The translations under genes were made by a program, and so were the position numbers. The notes under the pieces were generated by a model that made no database searches, was not told the DNA's origin, and saw nothing but the letters and a program-made list of their open reading frames with translations. A stretch of 64,000 bases of DNA from Streptomyces clavifer (lineage in GTDB: Bacteria > Actinomycetota > Actinomycetes > Streptomycetales > Streptomycetaceae), in contig BMWJ01000011.1 in the NCBI GenBank assembly GCA_014651175.1, positions 124,001-188,000 of the forward strand, written 5' to 3'. Positions 43,646-52,347 of this stretch are shown one piece after another (positions within the stretch are counted from its first letter, which is position 1; every line of letters starts with the position of its first letter).

Positions 43646-44821
43646 TCAGGGGTGCGCTGCCAAGGCGTCCGGGTGCTCGTGCTCACACGAGTCGTCGATG
43701 CCGTACGTGTCCCATTCGGGGAAGTGGTCGGCCGCGGGCCGCGCCTCACCCTCGGACATCAGGCATGCGGACAACGCTTCGTGGAGTGTCTCCGCGCGCA
43801 GATCCGTACCGATGAAGACCAGTTCCTGACCCTGCGTGGTCATGGAGTCACGTGCGCCGGACGGCTCGAAGCGGGCCACGGAGCCTGCCTGCGACCAGAG
43901 ACCGGTTACATTCGGCCGACTGGACAGCCAGAAGAAGCCCTTGGAGCGCAGAACCCGTCCGTACCGGCCGCTGTCGAGCCCGTCGGTGACGAACGTCCAC
44001 AAGCGGTCGGGATGGAAGGGGCGGTCTGAACGGAAGACCATGCTGGAGATTCCGTACTCCTCAGTCTCCGGCATATGGTCCCCGTTCAGCTCCCGCACCC
44101 ATCCGGGAGCCTGCTGGGCCCGTTCCAGGTCGAAGAGGCCGGTACCGAGGACCTCGGACAGTTCGACGCGCCCACGGCTGACGGGCACGATCCGGGCCGC
44201 AGGGTTGAGGCGGGTGAGCGCGGCGTTGAGCTGCTCACGCTCTCGTCCGTCCGCAAGGTCGAGCTTGTTGAGCACGATGACGTCGGCAAACTCGATCTGG
44301 TCCATGAGTAGGTCGCTGACCGTGCGCTCGTCATCCTCGTACTGGTCGAGTCCACGCTCGGCAAGGCCGTCACCTCCAGCCAGTTCCGGCAGGAAGTTGG
44401 CCGCGTCGACCACTGTGACCATGGTGTCGAGCCGGGCTAGGTCGCCCAGCGTCGCCCCGTCGTCGCGGGGGAAGGAGAAGGTGGCGGCCACCGGCATCGG
44501 TTCCGAGATGCCGCTGGACTCGATCAGCAGGTAGTCGTAGCGCCCTTCACGGGCGAGCCGGTCCACTTCCTCGAGGAGATCGTCGCGGAGGGTGCAGCAG
44601 ATGCATCCGTTGGTCATCTCGACCAGGCGTTCCTCGGTGCGTGAGAGTGCTGCCTCACCTCCGCGCACCAGCGCCGCATCGATGTTGATTTCGCTCATGT
44701 CGTTGACGATCACTGCGACTCGCAGGCCCTCACGGTTGCCGAGGACCTGGTTGAGCAGTGTGGTCTTGCCGGCTCCCAGAAAGCCGGAGAGCACAGTGAC
44801 GGGCAGCAGGTCCTGCGCCAT
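43646..44821 (-). CDS. CobW/ZNG-family zinc-chaperone GTPase
   Basis: 391 residues from ATG 44821. G3E-family GTPase: Walker [14 protein letters not shown] (residues ~13-25), the metal-binding CxCC motif in [12 protein letters not shown] (~Cys73-Cys76), the E-S-S-G-I-S-E-P switch, the NKLD guanine motif (IVLNKLDL), and a C-terminal CobW domain ending in a His-rich tail ([16 protein letters not shown]). Such proteins hand zinc to client enzymes under starvation. It is 6 nt downstream of the cysteine-free L32 gene and shares its Zur-like box, so it is expected to be induced by low zinc. Confidence 0.92.
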   Translation of the reverse strand: MAQDLLPVTVLSGFLGAGKTTLLNQVLGNREGLRVAVIVNDMSEINIDAALVRGGEAALSRTEERLVEMTNGCICCTLRDDLLEEVDRLAREGRYDYLLIESSGISEPMPVAATFSFPRDDGATLGDLARLDTMVTVVDAANFLPELAGGDGLAERGLDQYEDDERTVSDLLMDQIEFADVIVLNKLDLADGREREQLNAALTRLNPAARIVPVSRGRVELSEVLGTGLFDLERAQQAPGWVRELNGDHMPETEEYGISSMVFRSDRPFHPDRLWTFVTDGLDSGRYGRVLRSKGFFWLSSRPNVTGLWSQAGSVARFEPSGARDSMTTQGQELVFIGTDLRAETLHEALSACLMSEGEARPAADHFPEWDTYGIDDSCEHEHPDALAAHP

Positions 44822-44827
44822 GAAGGA

Positions 44828-44998
44828 TCAGTCCTCGGGGTGCAGGAGGCCGCGCTCGTATGCCTTCACCAGCCGCTGCGGCACCTGGTAGACGGAGCCG
44901 TCGACGGTGACCGGCACGAGCTGAGGCGTCGTGGCCTTCCACTGGGCGCGGCGGTGACGGGTGTTGCTGCGGGACATCTTCCGCTTCGGGACTGCCAT
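44828..44998 (-). CDS. rpmF: Zinc-independent ribosomal protein L32 paralog
   Basis: 56 residues from ATG 44998 (AGGAGG 5 nt upstream). [21 protein letters not shown] is the L32 N-terminus; the C-terminal half ([26 protein letters not shown]) has no cysteines, so it lacks the zinc ribbon of the usual L32. Cys-free ribosomal paralogs replace the zinc-binding forms under zinc starvation and free zinc for other use. First gene of a two-gene operon with the CobW GTPase, under a Zur-like box. Confidence 0.95.
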   Translation of the reverse strand: MAVPKRKMSRSNTRHRRAQWKATTPQLVPVTVDGSVYQVPQRLVKAYERGLLHPED

Positions 44999-45030
44999 GG
45001 AGACCTCCTGGGTCGGCGTAGGCAACGAAC

Positions 45031-45058
45031 GCTATATGAAAATGATAGTCAATATCAA
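45031..45058 (-). promoter_or_regulatory. Zur-like box and promoter of rpmF-cobW
   Basis: TGAAAATGATAGTCA at 45037-45051 matches the recalled Zur consensus at 13 of 15. On the minus strand TTGATA (45058-45053) and TATAGC (45036-45031) form a promoter with a 16-nt spacer that is filled by the box. Strongly AT-rich against its surroundings. Zinc-loaded Zur would block RNA polymerase directly. Confidence 0.8.
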
Positions 45059-45492
45059 ATGGCTCGGTTGGTATGACGCTGTTTCTCCGTCGGTGATTCC
45101 TCCCGAGGGCGGCGTACTCCTCGCCGACTTGCGGTCGCCCCCTCCGGCGTCCTCTCGCGGTTGAGGTTGCTCCTTGCGCACACTGTTCCCGTTGCACCAT
45201 GGGCGAAAGGATGGACGGCCGGAACCGGGGGTCTTTCAGCCGTGCGGGCGGGAGTGGTTGCTCCCCTTGCACTCTGTGCTGGGTGTCCGGCGCCGGCACG
45301 GCGGCACGTGGCGCCGGTAGTGCGGGTGACACTGCTCCCGCTGTCTCCCGCGGCTGGTGAAGCGTGGTCCGTGCGCTGACAGGGGTGCGCCACCTTGAGT
45401 GCCCCTTCAACGCCTCACGGGGTCGCCGTCGGTGCCGTCGTTCCAGCTATGCAACATCGCGTGGCCTCCATGTTGCAGGGGTGTACTCGTCT
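45059..45492. other. Intergenic region without a supported gene
   Basis: Upstream of rpmF to the end of the beta-propeller fragment. Only short, unconvincing frames on both strands. Confidence 0.4.
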
Positions 45493-46300
45493 TCAGGCGG
45501 GTCGCCTCGTGATCCGTCCGGCGTCGAAGATGTGCACCTCGCCGTGGCCGCCCCGTGTGACGGCGACCCAGTCGGAGCCGGGCGAGGCGGCCACCGCTCG
45601 GCGTTGGACGCCTTCCCAGGGAGTGCCGCCGCGAGACGGCGCACCGTCCATGGCGGGGAGGGGGACGCGGCGCAGGGTTTCGTCGGCGCACAGGAGAACC
45701 AGTTCGTCACCGTCGGGATGGACGTGGGTGAAGACCGTGTGATCACGGGCGAGGGCCAGCCGGAAGACCAGGCCCGGGCCGAGGTCCGTGAGGTGCGTGC
45801 GCCCCGTCACCAAGTCGTGGCGCCACGCCTGGTTCGTCCAGTCCGGCCACCGCAACGGCTCCGGGTGGCCGCCGCGTAGCGTGCTCCACAATGCCCGTCG
45901 GTGAGTGTCGAGGCGCAGGTACCAGCCTCGGGCTGGTGACTCCCACGGAATCACCGCCTCGGCCGCCAATCCGTCAGCCATCCTGCGTGCTGGATGTACT
46001 CCCTCGCTCGTGGCGGCGAACACGCGGCCTGAGTCGGGGTCCTGGGCGTCACCGTGGCCGTCGTCAGGCAGTGGCAGGACCATGTCAGGCGTGACGGTGG
46101 GGCAGCCGGGCCGAGCCGCGAGGAGATCCGCGAACCGGTGTGCGGCCAGCGCGCCGGGTTGCCGGTGCCGCAGGACGACGAGCGGGTCACCACCGCCAAG
46201 GACCGTCACCCCCGGTTCCCCGGCGCGTGTGCGTACCCGTGCGGCCTCTCCGGTCGCGAGGTCGACGACTGTCAACAGGTCCGACCAAGGCTCGATGTTC
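45493..46300 (-). pseudogene. Beta-propeller (TolB/WD40-like) protein, N-terminus deleted
   Basis: From about 46300 to 45493 the minus strand is clearly coding: WSDLLTVVDLATGEAARVRT, VLRHRQPGALAAHRFADLLA, GWYLRLDTHRRALWSTLRGG, WRHDLVTGRTHLTDLGPGLV, HTVFTHVHPDGDELVLLC and SPGSDWVAVTRGGHGEVHIF. The repeating strand-turn pattern with D-x-x-TG-x and S/G-D-x-V-A-V blades suggests a beta-propeller such as TolB or peptidase S9 N-domain relatives. No start exists; upstream of ~46300 the DNA encodes a FecCD permease on the opposite strand. The stop at 45493 is intact. Confidence 0.6.
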
Positions 46301-47103
46301 TTGCCCAGGCCGGTCGTGCCGCCGGGCTGGGGCGTAGCCCGTCCGCAGTGCTGCTGACCGGCGCCGCGGTGGCCGCCGCGTTGCAGGCCGCGCTGCTCGT
46401 CCTGATGGTCATGGCGGATCAGTTGGACCTTCAGCTCATCTACCGGTATCTGTTGGGTTCTCTCTCCGCCCGGACCTGGGAGGACGTCACGGGGCTGTGG
46501 CCGTGGCTGCTCGTCGCGGCTCCCGCCCTCGTGCTCTGTGCGCCTGTCGCCTGTGCTCTTGGTCATGCGTCTGGGCGACGAGGATGCCGAGGCGCTGGGT
46601 GTGCGTGCCCGGCGGGCGCGGCTGGCCGCGCTGGCCTCGCCGTCGTGCTGATCGCACCCGTGACGGCCGTATGCGGACCCGTCGCATGGGTGGGGTTTCT
46701 CGCCCCGCACCTGGCGCGATGGTTCAACCCTCGTGCAGATGCGGTGCGTTGGCTTCCCTGGTCCGCCGTGTGGGGTGCCGTGGTCGTGGCGGTCGCCGAC
46801 GTCCCGGCGCGTCTGGCACTGGCGCCGGTGGAGACGCCGGCCGGTGCCTGGACGGCCTTGCTGGGAGTGCCCGCGGGGATCGCCCTGATGCGTTCCCGGC
46901 GCCGCGACCGGATGACCGAGGGCAGTCGAACCGGTGCGGGGGCGGTGCGCACGCTGGTGCCTGGACCGCGTACCGACACCCCTCGTCCGGACGTCGAGGC
47001 ACCTCATGCCGGAGGGCGGGGCAACGACAGCCAGGAGGAGCCCGGCGCCCGCGGCACTGTGCCACTGCCCGGCGAGACGACTGGTACGGAGGAAGCACGG
47101 TGA
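46290..47103 (+). pseudogene. FecCD-type siderophore permease, 5'-truncated and frameshifted
   Basis: The plus strand reads GLGRSPSAVLLTGAAVAAAL, then LIYRYLLGSLSARTWEDVTG, a middle segment MRLGDEDAEALGVRARRARL in another frame (~46565-46635), then VVLIAPVTAVCGPVAWVGFL and APHLARWFNPRADAVRWLP. These are the second half of a FecCD (BtuC-like) permease, with the typical W-x-x-GSL and G-x-V-x-F-V/L-GL-x-x-PH-x-x-R motifs. The first ~150 residues are missing, cut at the beta-propeller junction, and two compensating frameshifts disrupt the middle. The stop overlaps the next gene (GTGA), so it was part of an operon. Confidence 0.8.
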
Positions 47104-48483
47104 GGTGGCGTTTCGTAGCACTGTCGGCTTTGGCCGTCGTGTGCGCCGGACTGGAACTGGTGGCCGGACGCGGCAGCTCCTCGCTTCGGGAACGGTCTTC
47201 ACCGCCGCACGGCGGTCCTCGCTACGGTGGAGCCGTGGCTGCTGGCTGCCGTGCTGCCGATCGCAGCGCTGCTCACCGAAACCCCCTTCGCCGAGGCACG
47301 TGGGCGCGCGAGGCGTGGTGCCCGCACCCGGCAGGACGGCGCCGAGCTGTCGGCCGACGCCGTCGAGACTGTCGACGGACTGCGTGAACTGCTCGCCTTC
47401 GGCGCCCTCGACGACCGACGAAGCCGACTGGCGGAACGCGGACGGCGGGTGGGCGACGCCCAACGCGTCGAAGCCACCTGGGAGGCCCTGGCCGCCTCGG
47501 TCCGTGACCTTCTCATCGTGGTGGCCGTCCTCGGTGTGGTAACCGCGGTGGCGCAGTCCGTGACCTCGGGGCGGCTGCACAGGGCGTGGGCGCCGGCAGC
47601 GATGGCCCTCGCCCTCGCCGTCCTCGGCCCTGTCGCGGAGTCGGCCCGGTCCCTGAGCCAGGCCGTGTCCCTGCGTGCTGCCGCCTCCCGCGTGGGCACT
47701 GCGGTCAAGGATCCAGCCCTCGCTCCGCCGCCGCTCTCGCCCCGCTCTCTTCCCCCGGGCCGGCCCCCTGGGCGTCCGGCTGCAGGGGGTGAGATTCGAC
47801 TACGGCGGCGGTCCCGTGCTGGACGGCGTCGACCCGACCGTTCCAGCCGGGCAGACGCTCGCCCTGGTCGGCGCTTCGGGCGCCGGGAAGTCGACGTGCG
47901 CCCATATCCTGGCGCGCTTCCGGGACCCAGCCGCCGGAACGGTACAGCTGATACCCGCGGACGGGGCCCCCATCGACGTACGCGAGGTGGATGATGCCGA
48001 ACTTCGCCGGTCCGCCGCGCTGGTGGGACAGGAGACACCTCTCTTCCTCGGCACCCTCGCCGACAACCTTCGCCTCACCGCGCCGACGCCGACGACGACC
48101 TCCTCGCCGAAACGGCACGTCTGTGCGGCGTCGACCGAATCGCCCCGATGGACACCCTGGTCGGAGGGCGCGGCGCCACCCTCTCCGGAGGCCAGCGAGC
48201 CCGCATCGCCCTCGCCCCCGCGCTCCTGACACAGCCGAGAGTCCTGATACTGGACGAGTCCACCGCCCGCCTGGACAACACCAGTGACGCCGAACTCGCC
48301 ACGGCGCTGCATCAGGAGGGGCGCACGACCGTTGTCATCACCCATCGCCGCGCCACCATCCGCCGGTGTGACCGCATCGCGGTCCTTGACGCCGGACGGG
48401 TCACCGAGGAAGGCACTTGGGAGGAACTGTCCGGACGCTCCGAAAGTGCGCTCAACCGCTGCCTCGTTCACATCCCGGCCTGA
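47100..48483 (+). pseudogene. ABC exporter half-transporter, frameshifted
   Basis: GTG 47100 overlaps the FecCD stop. VRWRFVALSALAVVCAGLEL is a normal first membrane helix, but most of the membrane domain is deleted or shifted. The frame at 47227-47760 gives a helical core (ELSADAVETVDGLRELLAFG). Another shift leads to the NBD: VRLQGVRFDYGGGPVLDGV, Walker A GASGAGKSTCAHILARF, LVGQETPLFLGTLADNLRL, then in a third frame the signature LSGGQRARIALAPALL, Walker B VLILDESTARLD and ITHRRATI. At least three frameshifts make it inactive. It resembles the CydC/siderophore exporter type. Confidence 0.8.
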
Positions 48484-48975
48484 CTGTCGGGTAGTGCGAC
48501 GGCTGAGGTGAGGCAGCACACATCCCGCGGGTCTTCTGTGAAGCGCGGGCCGTAAACCGACTCGAGGCACGCTTGTGCGGCAGGCGTGACCGGTCGAGGT
48601 CACGATGGTGGTGGGGCATAGCTGGCGTAACCGGGGGCGACAAGGGGCTATGGATCACATTCCAGGCCACCAGCGTGGTGATGAGGATGCCGGTGAAGAG
48701 TGCAGCGCGATGACCTCGCCATAGTTCAGGGACTGCCGCATGGTGAAGGGACCGTGGGCGGGCCGGCGCGAGAATTCAGTTACGAAGAGCTGCGGACTCT
48801 TGCGATGGTTGCGTTGCAGCAGGCAAGCCGATACGGAGAGCTGCCGTTCGAGCGCCGTCCCCTGTTGGCGCACGGACGGACCCGGCTGCGTTTCGCGAAG
48901 CCCGGTGGAGTGTGAGCAGATGGCAACGATTTGCTCGTCGCCGCCGCTGCCCACCCATGAGCCTCAACGCGATCC
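48484..48975. other. Intergenic region without a supported gene
   Basis: Two scraps have coding flavour but no family: a minus segment near 48600-48700 (GILITTLVAWNVIHSPLS) and a plus segment 48770-48915 (FSYEELRTLAMVALQQASRY). Neither has a start plus ribosome site. Probably debris. Confidence 0.4.
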
Positions 48976-49656
48976 TCATGGGTGGACGGTGCGCCCGTCC
49001 CGCATCTCGATCACCCGGTCTGCGAAGTGCCGTACGACTGGCCGGTCGTGGCAGATGAACAGGTAGCCGAGGCCCAGTTCGTCCTGGAGGTCAGCGAGCA
49101 GGTTCAGCACGCCGGCCCGCACGGAGGCGTCGAGTGCCGACACAGGTTCGTCGAGGACGAGCAGCTGCGGATCGGAGGCGAGGGCGCGGGCGATTCCTGC
49201 ACGCTGGCACTGGCCGCCGGAGAGTTCGTGCGGTCGCCGGTCCCCGCACGAGGGGTCGAGGCCAACCCGGTCGAGCAGCTCGGCCACGCGGGCGGGTCCG
49301 TGGGCCGGGTTCCATCTGCCGTGCACCTTCAGTGGCTCGGACACTGCGTCGCGGATGCGGTGGCGGGGGCTGAGGGAGCCGTAGGGGTCCTGGAAGACCG
49401 GTTGCATGCGTGGGCGCAGCGGGCGCAGTTCGCGTTCCGTCATAGACGTCAGCTCCCGCCCCTGGAACCGGACGGTCCCGGCGTCGGGCCGGCGTAGCTG
49501 GAGCACCGCGAGGGCGGTGGAGGACTTGCCGCACCCGGAGGGGCCGTTGAGAGCGAGGGTCTCACCGGCGTCCAGTGTGAACGTGACGTGGTCCACGGCG
49601 GTGACCGGGCCGTAGCGGACGACGAGGTCGCGGACGTCCAGCAGGGGATAGCTCAT
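48976..49656 (-). CDS. Oligopeptide/nickel-type ABC importer ATPase (DppF/OppF-like)
   Basis: 226 residues from ATG 49656, overlapping the other ATPase gene (ATGA). Walker A GPSGCGKSSTALAVL, Q-loop QPVFQDPYGSLSPRHRI (the F-Q-D-P-x-x-S-L-x-P motif of Dpp/Opp ATPases), signature LSGGQCQRAGIARAL with Cys instead of the usual Arg, Walker B LLVLDEPVSALDASVR and H-loop FICHDRPVVRHFADR. It lacks the ~80-residue C-terminal oligopeptide extension found in many DppF proteins. Last gene of the importer operon. Confidence 0.9.
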   Translation of the reverse strand: MSYPLLDVRDLVVRYGPVTAVDHVTFTLDAGETLALNGPSGCGKSSTALAVLQLRRPDAGTVRFQGRELTSMTERELRPLRPRMQPVFQDPYGSLSPRHRIRDAVSEPLKVHGRWNPAHGPARVAELLDRVGLDPSCGDRRPHELSGGQCQRAGIARALASDPQLLVLDEPVSALDASVRAGVLNLLADLQDELGLGYLFICHDRPVVRHFADRVIEMRDGRTVHP

Positions 49657-50612
49657 ACGAACTTCCGTAGAGGGTCGGGCACGTCGGCGGCATGGTGGCA
49701 GGCGACCAAGCGGTCGTCCACGGCCTGGAGGGCGGGTTCGCGGTCGTGGCACGGGTCCGTCGCCAGCGGGCAGCGCGGCGCGAAGGCGCAGCCCGGCCCG
49801 AGGGCGTCGGGCGCGGGCGGGGTGCCGCGGAGCACCGGCAGCCGGCGGCGACGGGGGCCGTCCTGCGGGAGCGAGGCCAGCAGGCCAGCCGTGTACGGGG
49901 CGCGTGGACGGCCGAGTACCTGCCGTACCGGGCCGAGTTCGGCCGCCCGCCCCGCGTACATCACCAGCACCCGGTCCGCGTGGGCCCGTACGACGTCCAG
50001 GTCGTGGGTGATGAGGACCAGTGCGGCGCCGACCGCTTCGCGCTGCTCGGCGAGCACCCGCAGGACCTGCTCGCGGCGCTCCTCGTCCAGTGCTGTGGTC
50101 GGTTCATCGGCGACGACGACGTCGGGCTCGTTGACCGTTGCCATGGCGATCACCGCGCGCTGTCGCATTCCGCCCGAGTACTCATGGGGGTAGGCCCGTG
50201 CCCGGCGCGCGGCGTCCGGGATGCCGACCCGGTCCAGTGCCGCCACGGCCCGGGCGTGCGCCTGTCTGCGGGACAGGCGCCGTACCGACCGTACGGCGGC
50301 GGCGAGCTGGTCGCCGACCGGGTGGACGGGGGAGAGGGCGGACAGGGCGTCCTGGGGGACGAGGGTGATCCGGCGCCCGCGTTCGGCGGCGGGATCGGCG
50401 TTGTCCCGCAGGCGCACGCTGCCGCCGACGGTCGCGCCGCGCGGCACCATGCCGAGCAGTGCCCGGGCGGTGAGGGACTTGCCCGCCCCCGACTCCCCGA
50501 CGATGGCGAACACCTCGTGCGGGAGTACGTCGAAGGTCAGTCCGCGCACCGCCTCGACCTGGCCGAACGAGATCCGCAGGTCACGGACCGACAGCAGTGC
50601 TTCAGACGGCAT
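49653..50612 (-). CDS. Oligopeptide/nickel-type ABC importer ATPase (DppD/OppD-like)
   Basis: 319 residues from ATG 50612. Walker A GESGAGKSLTARALLG, Q-loop LVPQDALSALSPVHPVGDQLA, signature YSGGMRQRAVIAMATV, Walker B VVVADEPTTALDEERR and H-loop ITHDLDVVRAHADR. The C-terminal extension (PYTAGLLASLP; GCAFAPRCPLATDPC with Cys residues) is the oligopeptide/dipeptide domain that can hold an iron-sulfur cluster in some DppD proteins. It overlaps the permease gene by 11 nt. Confidence 0.92.
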   Translation of the reverse strand: MPSEALLSVRDLRISFGQVEAVRGLTFDVLPHEVFAIVGESGAGKSLTARALLGMVPRGATVGGSVRLRDNADPAAERGRRITLVPQDALSALSPVHPVGDQLAAAVRSVRRLSRRQAHARAVAALDRVGIPDAARRARAYPHEYSGGMRQRAVIAMATVNEPDVVVADEPTTALDEERREQVLRVLAEQREAVGAALVLITHDLDVVRAHADRVLVMYAGRAAELGPVRQVLGRPRAPYTAGLLASLPQDGPRRRRLPVLRGTPPAPDALGPGCAFAPRCPLATDPCHDREPALQAVDDRLVACHHAADVPDPLRKFV

Positions 50613-52347
50613 GGGCGGTCTCCTTCCGTACAGTGCGGCCGGTCGTGCGCCGACCCCCCCGGCCTTGCGCGTATGCCGCGCCCGACACGGCCAGTCCCGC
50701 CAGCAGGGCCAGTGCGGCGGCCGGGGCGAGGGCAGCCCAAGGGGCGCGTTCCACGTAAGCGCGGGACTCGTCGAGGAGAAGCCCCCACTCGGGGTCGGGC
50801 GGCTGGGCGCCGAGGCCGAGGAATCCCAGGGATGCCAGGGCGAGGGCGATGCCGGGCAGCCGCAGCAGGGCGTGGCGGGCTACCGGGGCGGCGACGGACG
50901 GCAGGACGTGCCGGGTGAGCATCCACAGCGGCGGCGCGCCTATGGCGCGCTGGGCGGTCAGGAACGTCGACGCCCGGACCTCTTGCACCAGCGCCGCCGC
51001 ATGCGCGGCCAGGGGCGGCCAGGAGATCAGCGCGACCGCCAGGGCCGCTCCGCCGGTGCCGGGACCGGCGGCCGCCGCGACCAGGATGCCGACGATCACC
51101 GGCGGCAGCGCGTTGGCGATGTCCGCAGCGCCCGACGCAATGCCGGGCACGAAGCCGAGTGCCAGGGCGACCACCAGGCTCAGCAGGCACACGGCCGCCG
51201 CCGTGCCGACCGTGGAAGCGGCCCCGTGACCGAGCCGGGCCAGCACGTCGCGGCCCAGCCCGTCGGTGCCCATCGGGTTCGACCAGGAGGGCGGGGCCAG
51301 CCGAGCCGTGGTGTCGACCGCGTAGGGGTCGCGGAACAGGCCCCAGCCGATCGCGGCCAGCAGCAGGGCGCCGAGGGCGGCCGGGATCGCCGGGTGCGCC
51401 CGGACAGGGCGGGCCGGCGGCAGCGAGAGCCCGGCGTCACGCAGGGCGGGCCCCAGCAGCCGGCGTCGTACGAGGGCGGCAAGCGCGCCGGTGACCAGGC
51501 CCAGGGCGAGCAGGGCGAGGACGGCGCCCTGGAGCAGCGGCAGGTCCTGGGACTTGGCCGCGCCCAGCGCGGTACGTCCGATGCCGGGTACCGCGAAGAC
51601 GGTTTCCACCGCGACCGCGCCGCCTGTCAAGCCGACGGCAACCATCCCGAACTGCGGTACCAGCGGCGGCAGTACGCGACGTAGCGCGGCGAACGAGACA
51701 CGGGTGCGGCTCACTCCTGCTCCCTGCCACAGCTCCACCCACCGTTCGTTCAGTACGGCGGGCAGCGCGTCCGCGACGAGCCGCCCGAGCAGTCCGCCCG
51801 CGGGGACACCGAGCGCGAGTGCGGGCAGGACCATGTACTCGGGGCCCTGCCATCCGGACGTCGGCAGCCACCCCAGCCACACTCCGCACACCAGCAGCGC
51901 CACGGTGGCCAGGAGGAACTCCGGCACGGCGGCGGCCATGGCGGCGAACGCCCCCGCCGACCCCCGCCCCCGCACCAGTACGGGTGTCACCAGGGCCACG
52001 GCCAGCAGCACCGCCACCAACAGCGCTGCGGCCATCAGGCCCAGCGACACCTGGAGCCCGGAGGCGACGGACGGCAGGATGTCCGTCCCTGACACCCAGG
52101 AGGTGCCGAGGTCGCCGCGCAGGAGCCCGGTGGCCCAGTCGCCGAGCAGGGAGAGCGGACCTGCCTCCAGGCCGAGGTCCCGGCGGATCGCGGACAGGGC
52201 CTCCTCGGTCGGCTCCTGTTCGGCGGACCGCGCGCGAAGCACGGTCAGGGCCGGGTCCCGGCCGGAGAGCCAGGGCAGCAGGCCGACGGCGGCCAGTGCG
52301 GCGGCGAGGGCGACGGCGCGGGTCACCCCCGCTGCGGTCGGCCTCAC
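50602..52347 (-). CDS. Fused DppB-DppC permease of an oligopeptide/nickel-type ABC importer
   Basis: 581 residues from GTG 52347 (GTGA overlap with the binding-protein gene). Residues ~1-300 are a DppB-like permease: short N-terminal helix, LLGDWATGLLRGDLGTSWVSG, then five or six helices and an EAA-type coupling loop at ~206-224 (GAGVSRTRVSFAALRRVLP). Residues ~320-570 are a DppC-like permease with its hallmark GTDGLGRDVLARLGHGA (360-376) and a second EAA loop at ~465-482 (QRAIGAPPLWMLTRHVLP). In the common systems these are two genes; here one polypeptide supplies both halves of the channel. The DppB half has a reduced N-terminal region. No frameshift or internal stop is present, so the fusion looks genuine. 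Confidence 0.9.
   Translation of the reverse strand: MRPTAAGVTRAVALAAALAAVGLLPWLSGRDPALTVLRARSAEQEPTEEALSAIRRDLGLEAGPLSLLGDWATGLLRGDLGTSWVSGTDILPSVASGLQVSLGLMAAALLVAVLLAVALVTPVLVRGRGSAGAFAAMAAAVPEFLLATVALLVCGVWLGWLPTSGWQGPEYMVLPALALGVPAGGLLGRLVADALPAVLNERWVELWQGAGVSRTRVSFAALRRVLPPLVPQFGMVAVGLTGGAVAVETVFAVPGIGRTALGAAKSQDLPLLQGAVLALLALGLVTGALAALVRRRLLGPALRDAGLSLPPARPVRAHPAIPAALGALLLAAIGWGLFRDPYAVDTTARLAPPSWSNPMGTDGLGRDVLARLGHGAASTVGTAAAVCLLSLVVALALGFVPGIASGAADIANALPPVIVGILVAAAAGPGTGGAALAVALISWPPLAAHAAALVQEVRASTFLTAQRAIGAPPLWMLTRHVLPSVAAPVARHALLRLPGIALALASLGFLGLGAQPPDPEWGLLLDESRAYVERAPWAALAPAAALALLAGLAVSGAAYAQGRGGRRTTGRTVRKETAHAV

Noticed and set aside
46054..47580. Minus-strand N-terminal half of the frame that ends at 45493
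   Set aside because: Only the part after ~46300 has coding character. The rest is antisense to the FecCD and ABC pseudogenes.
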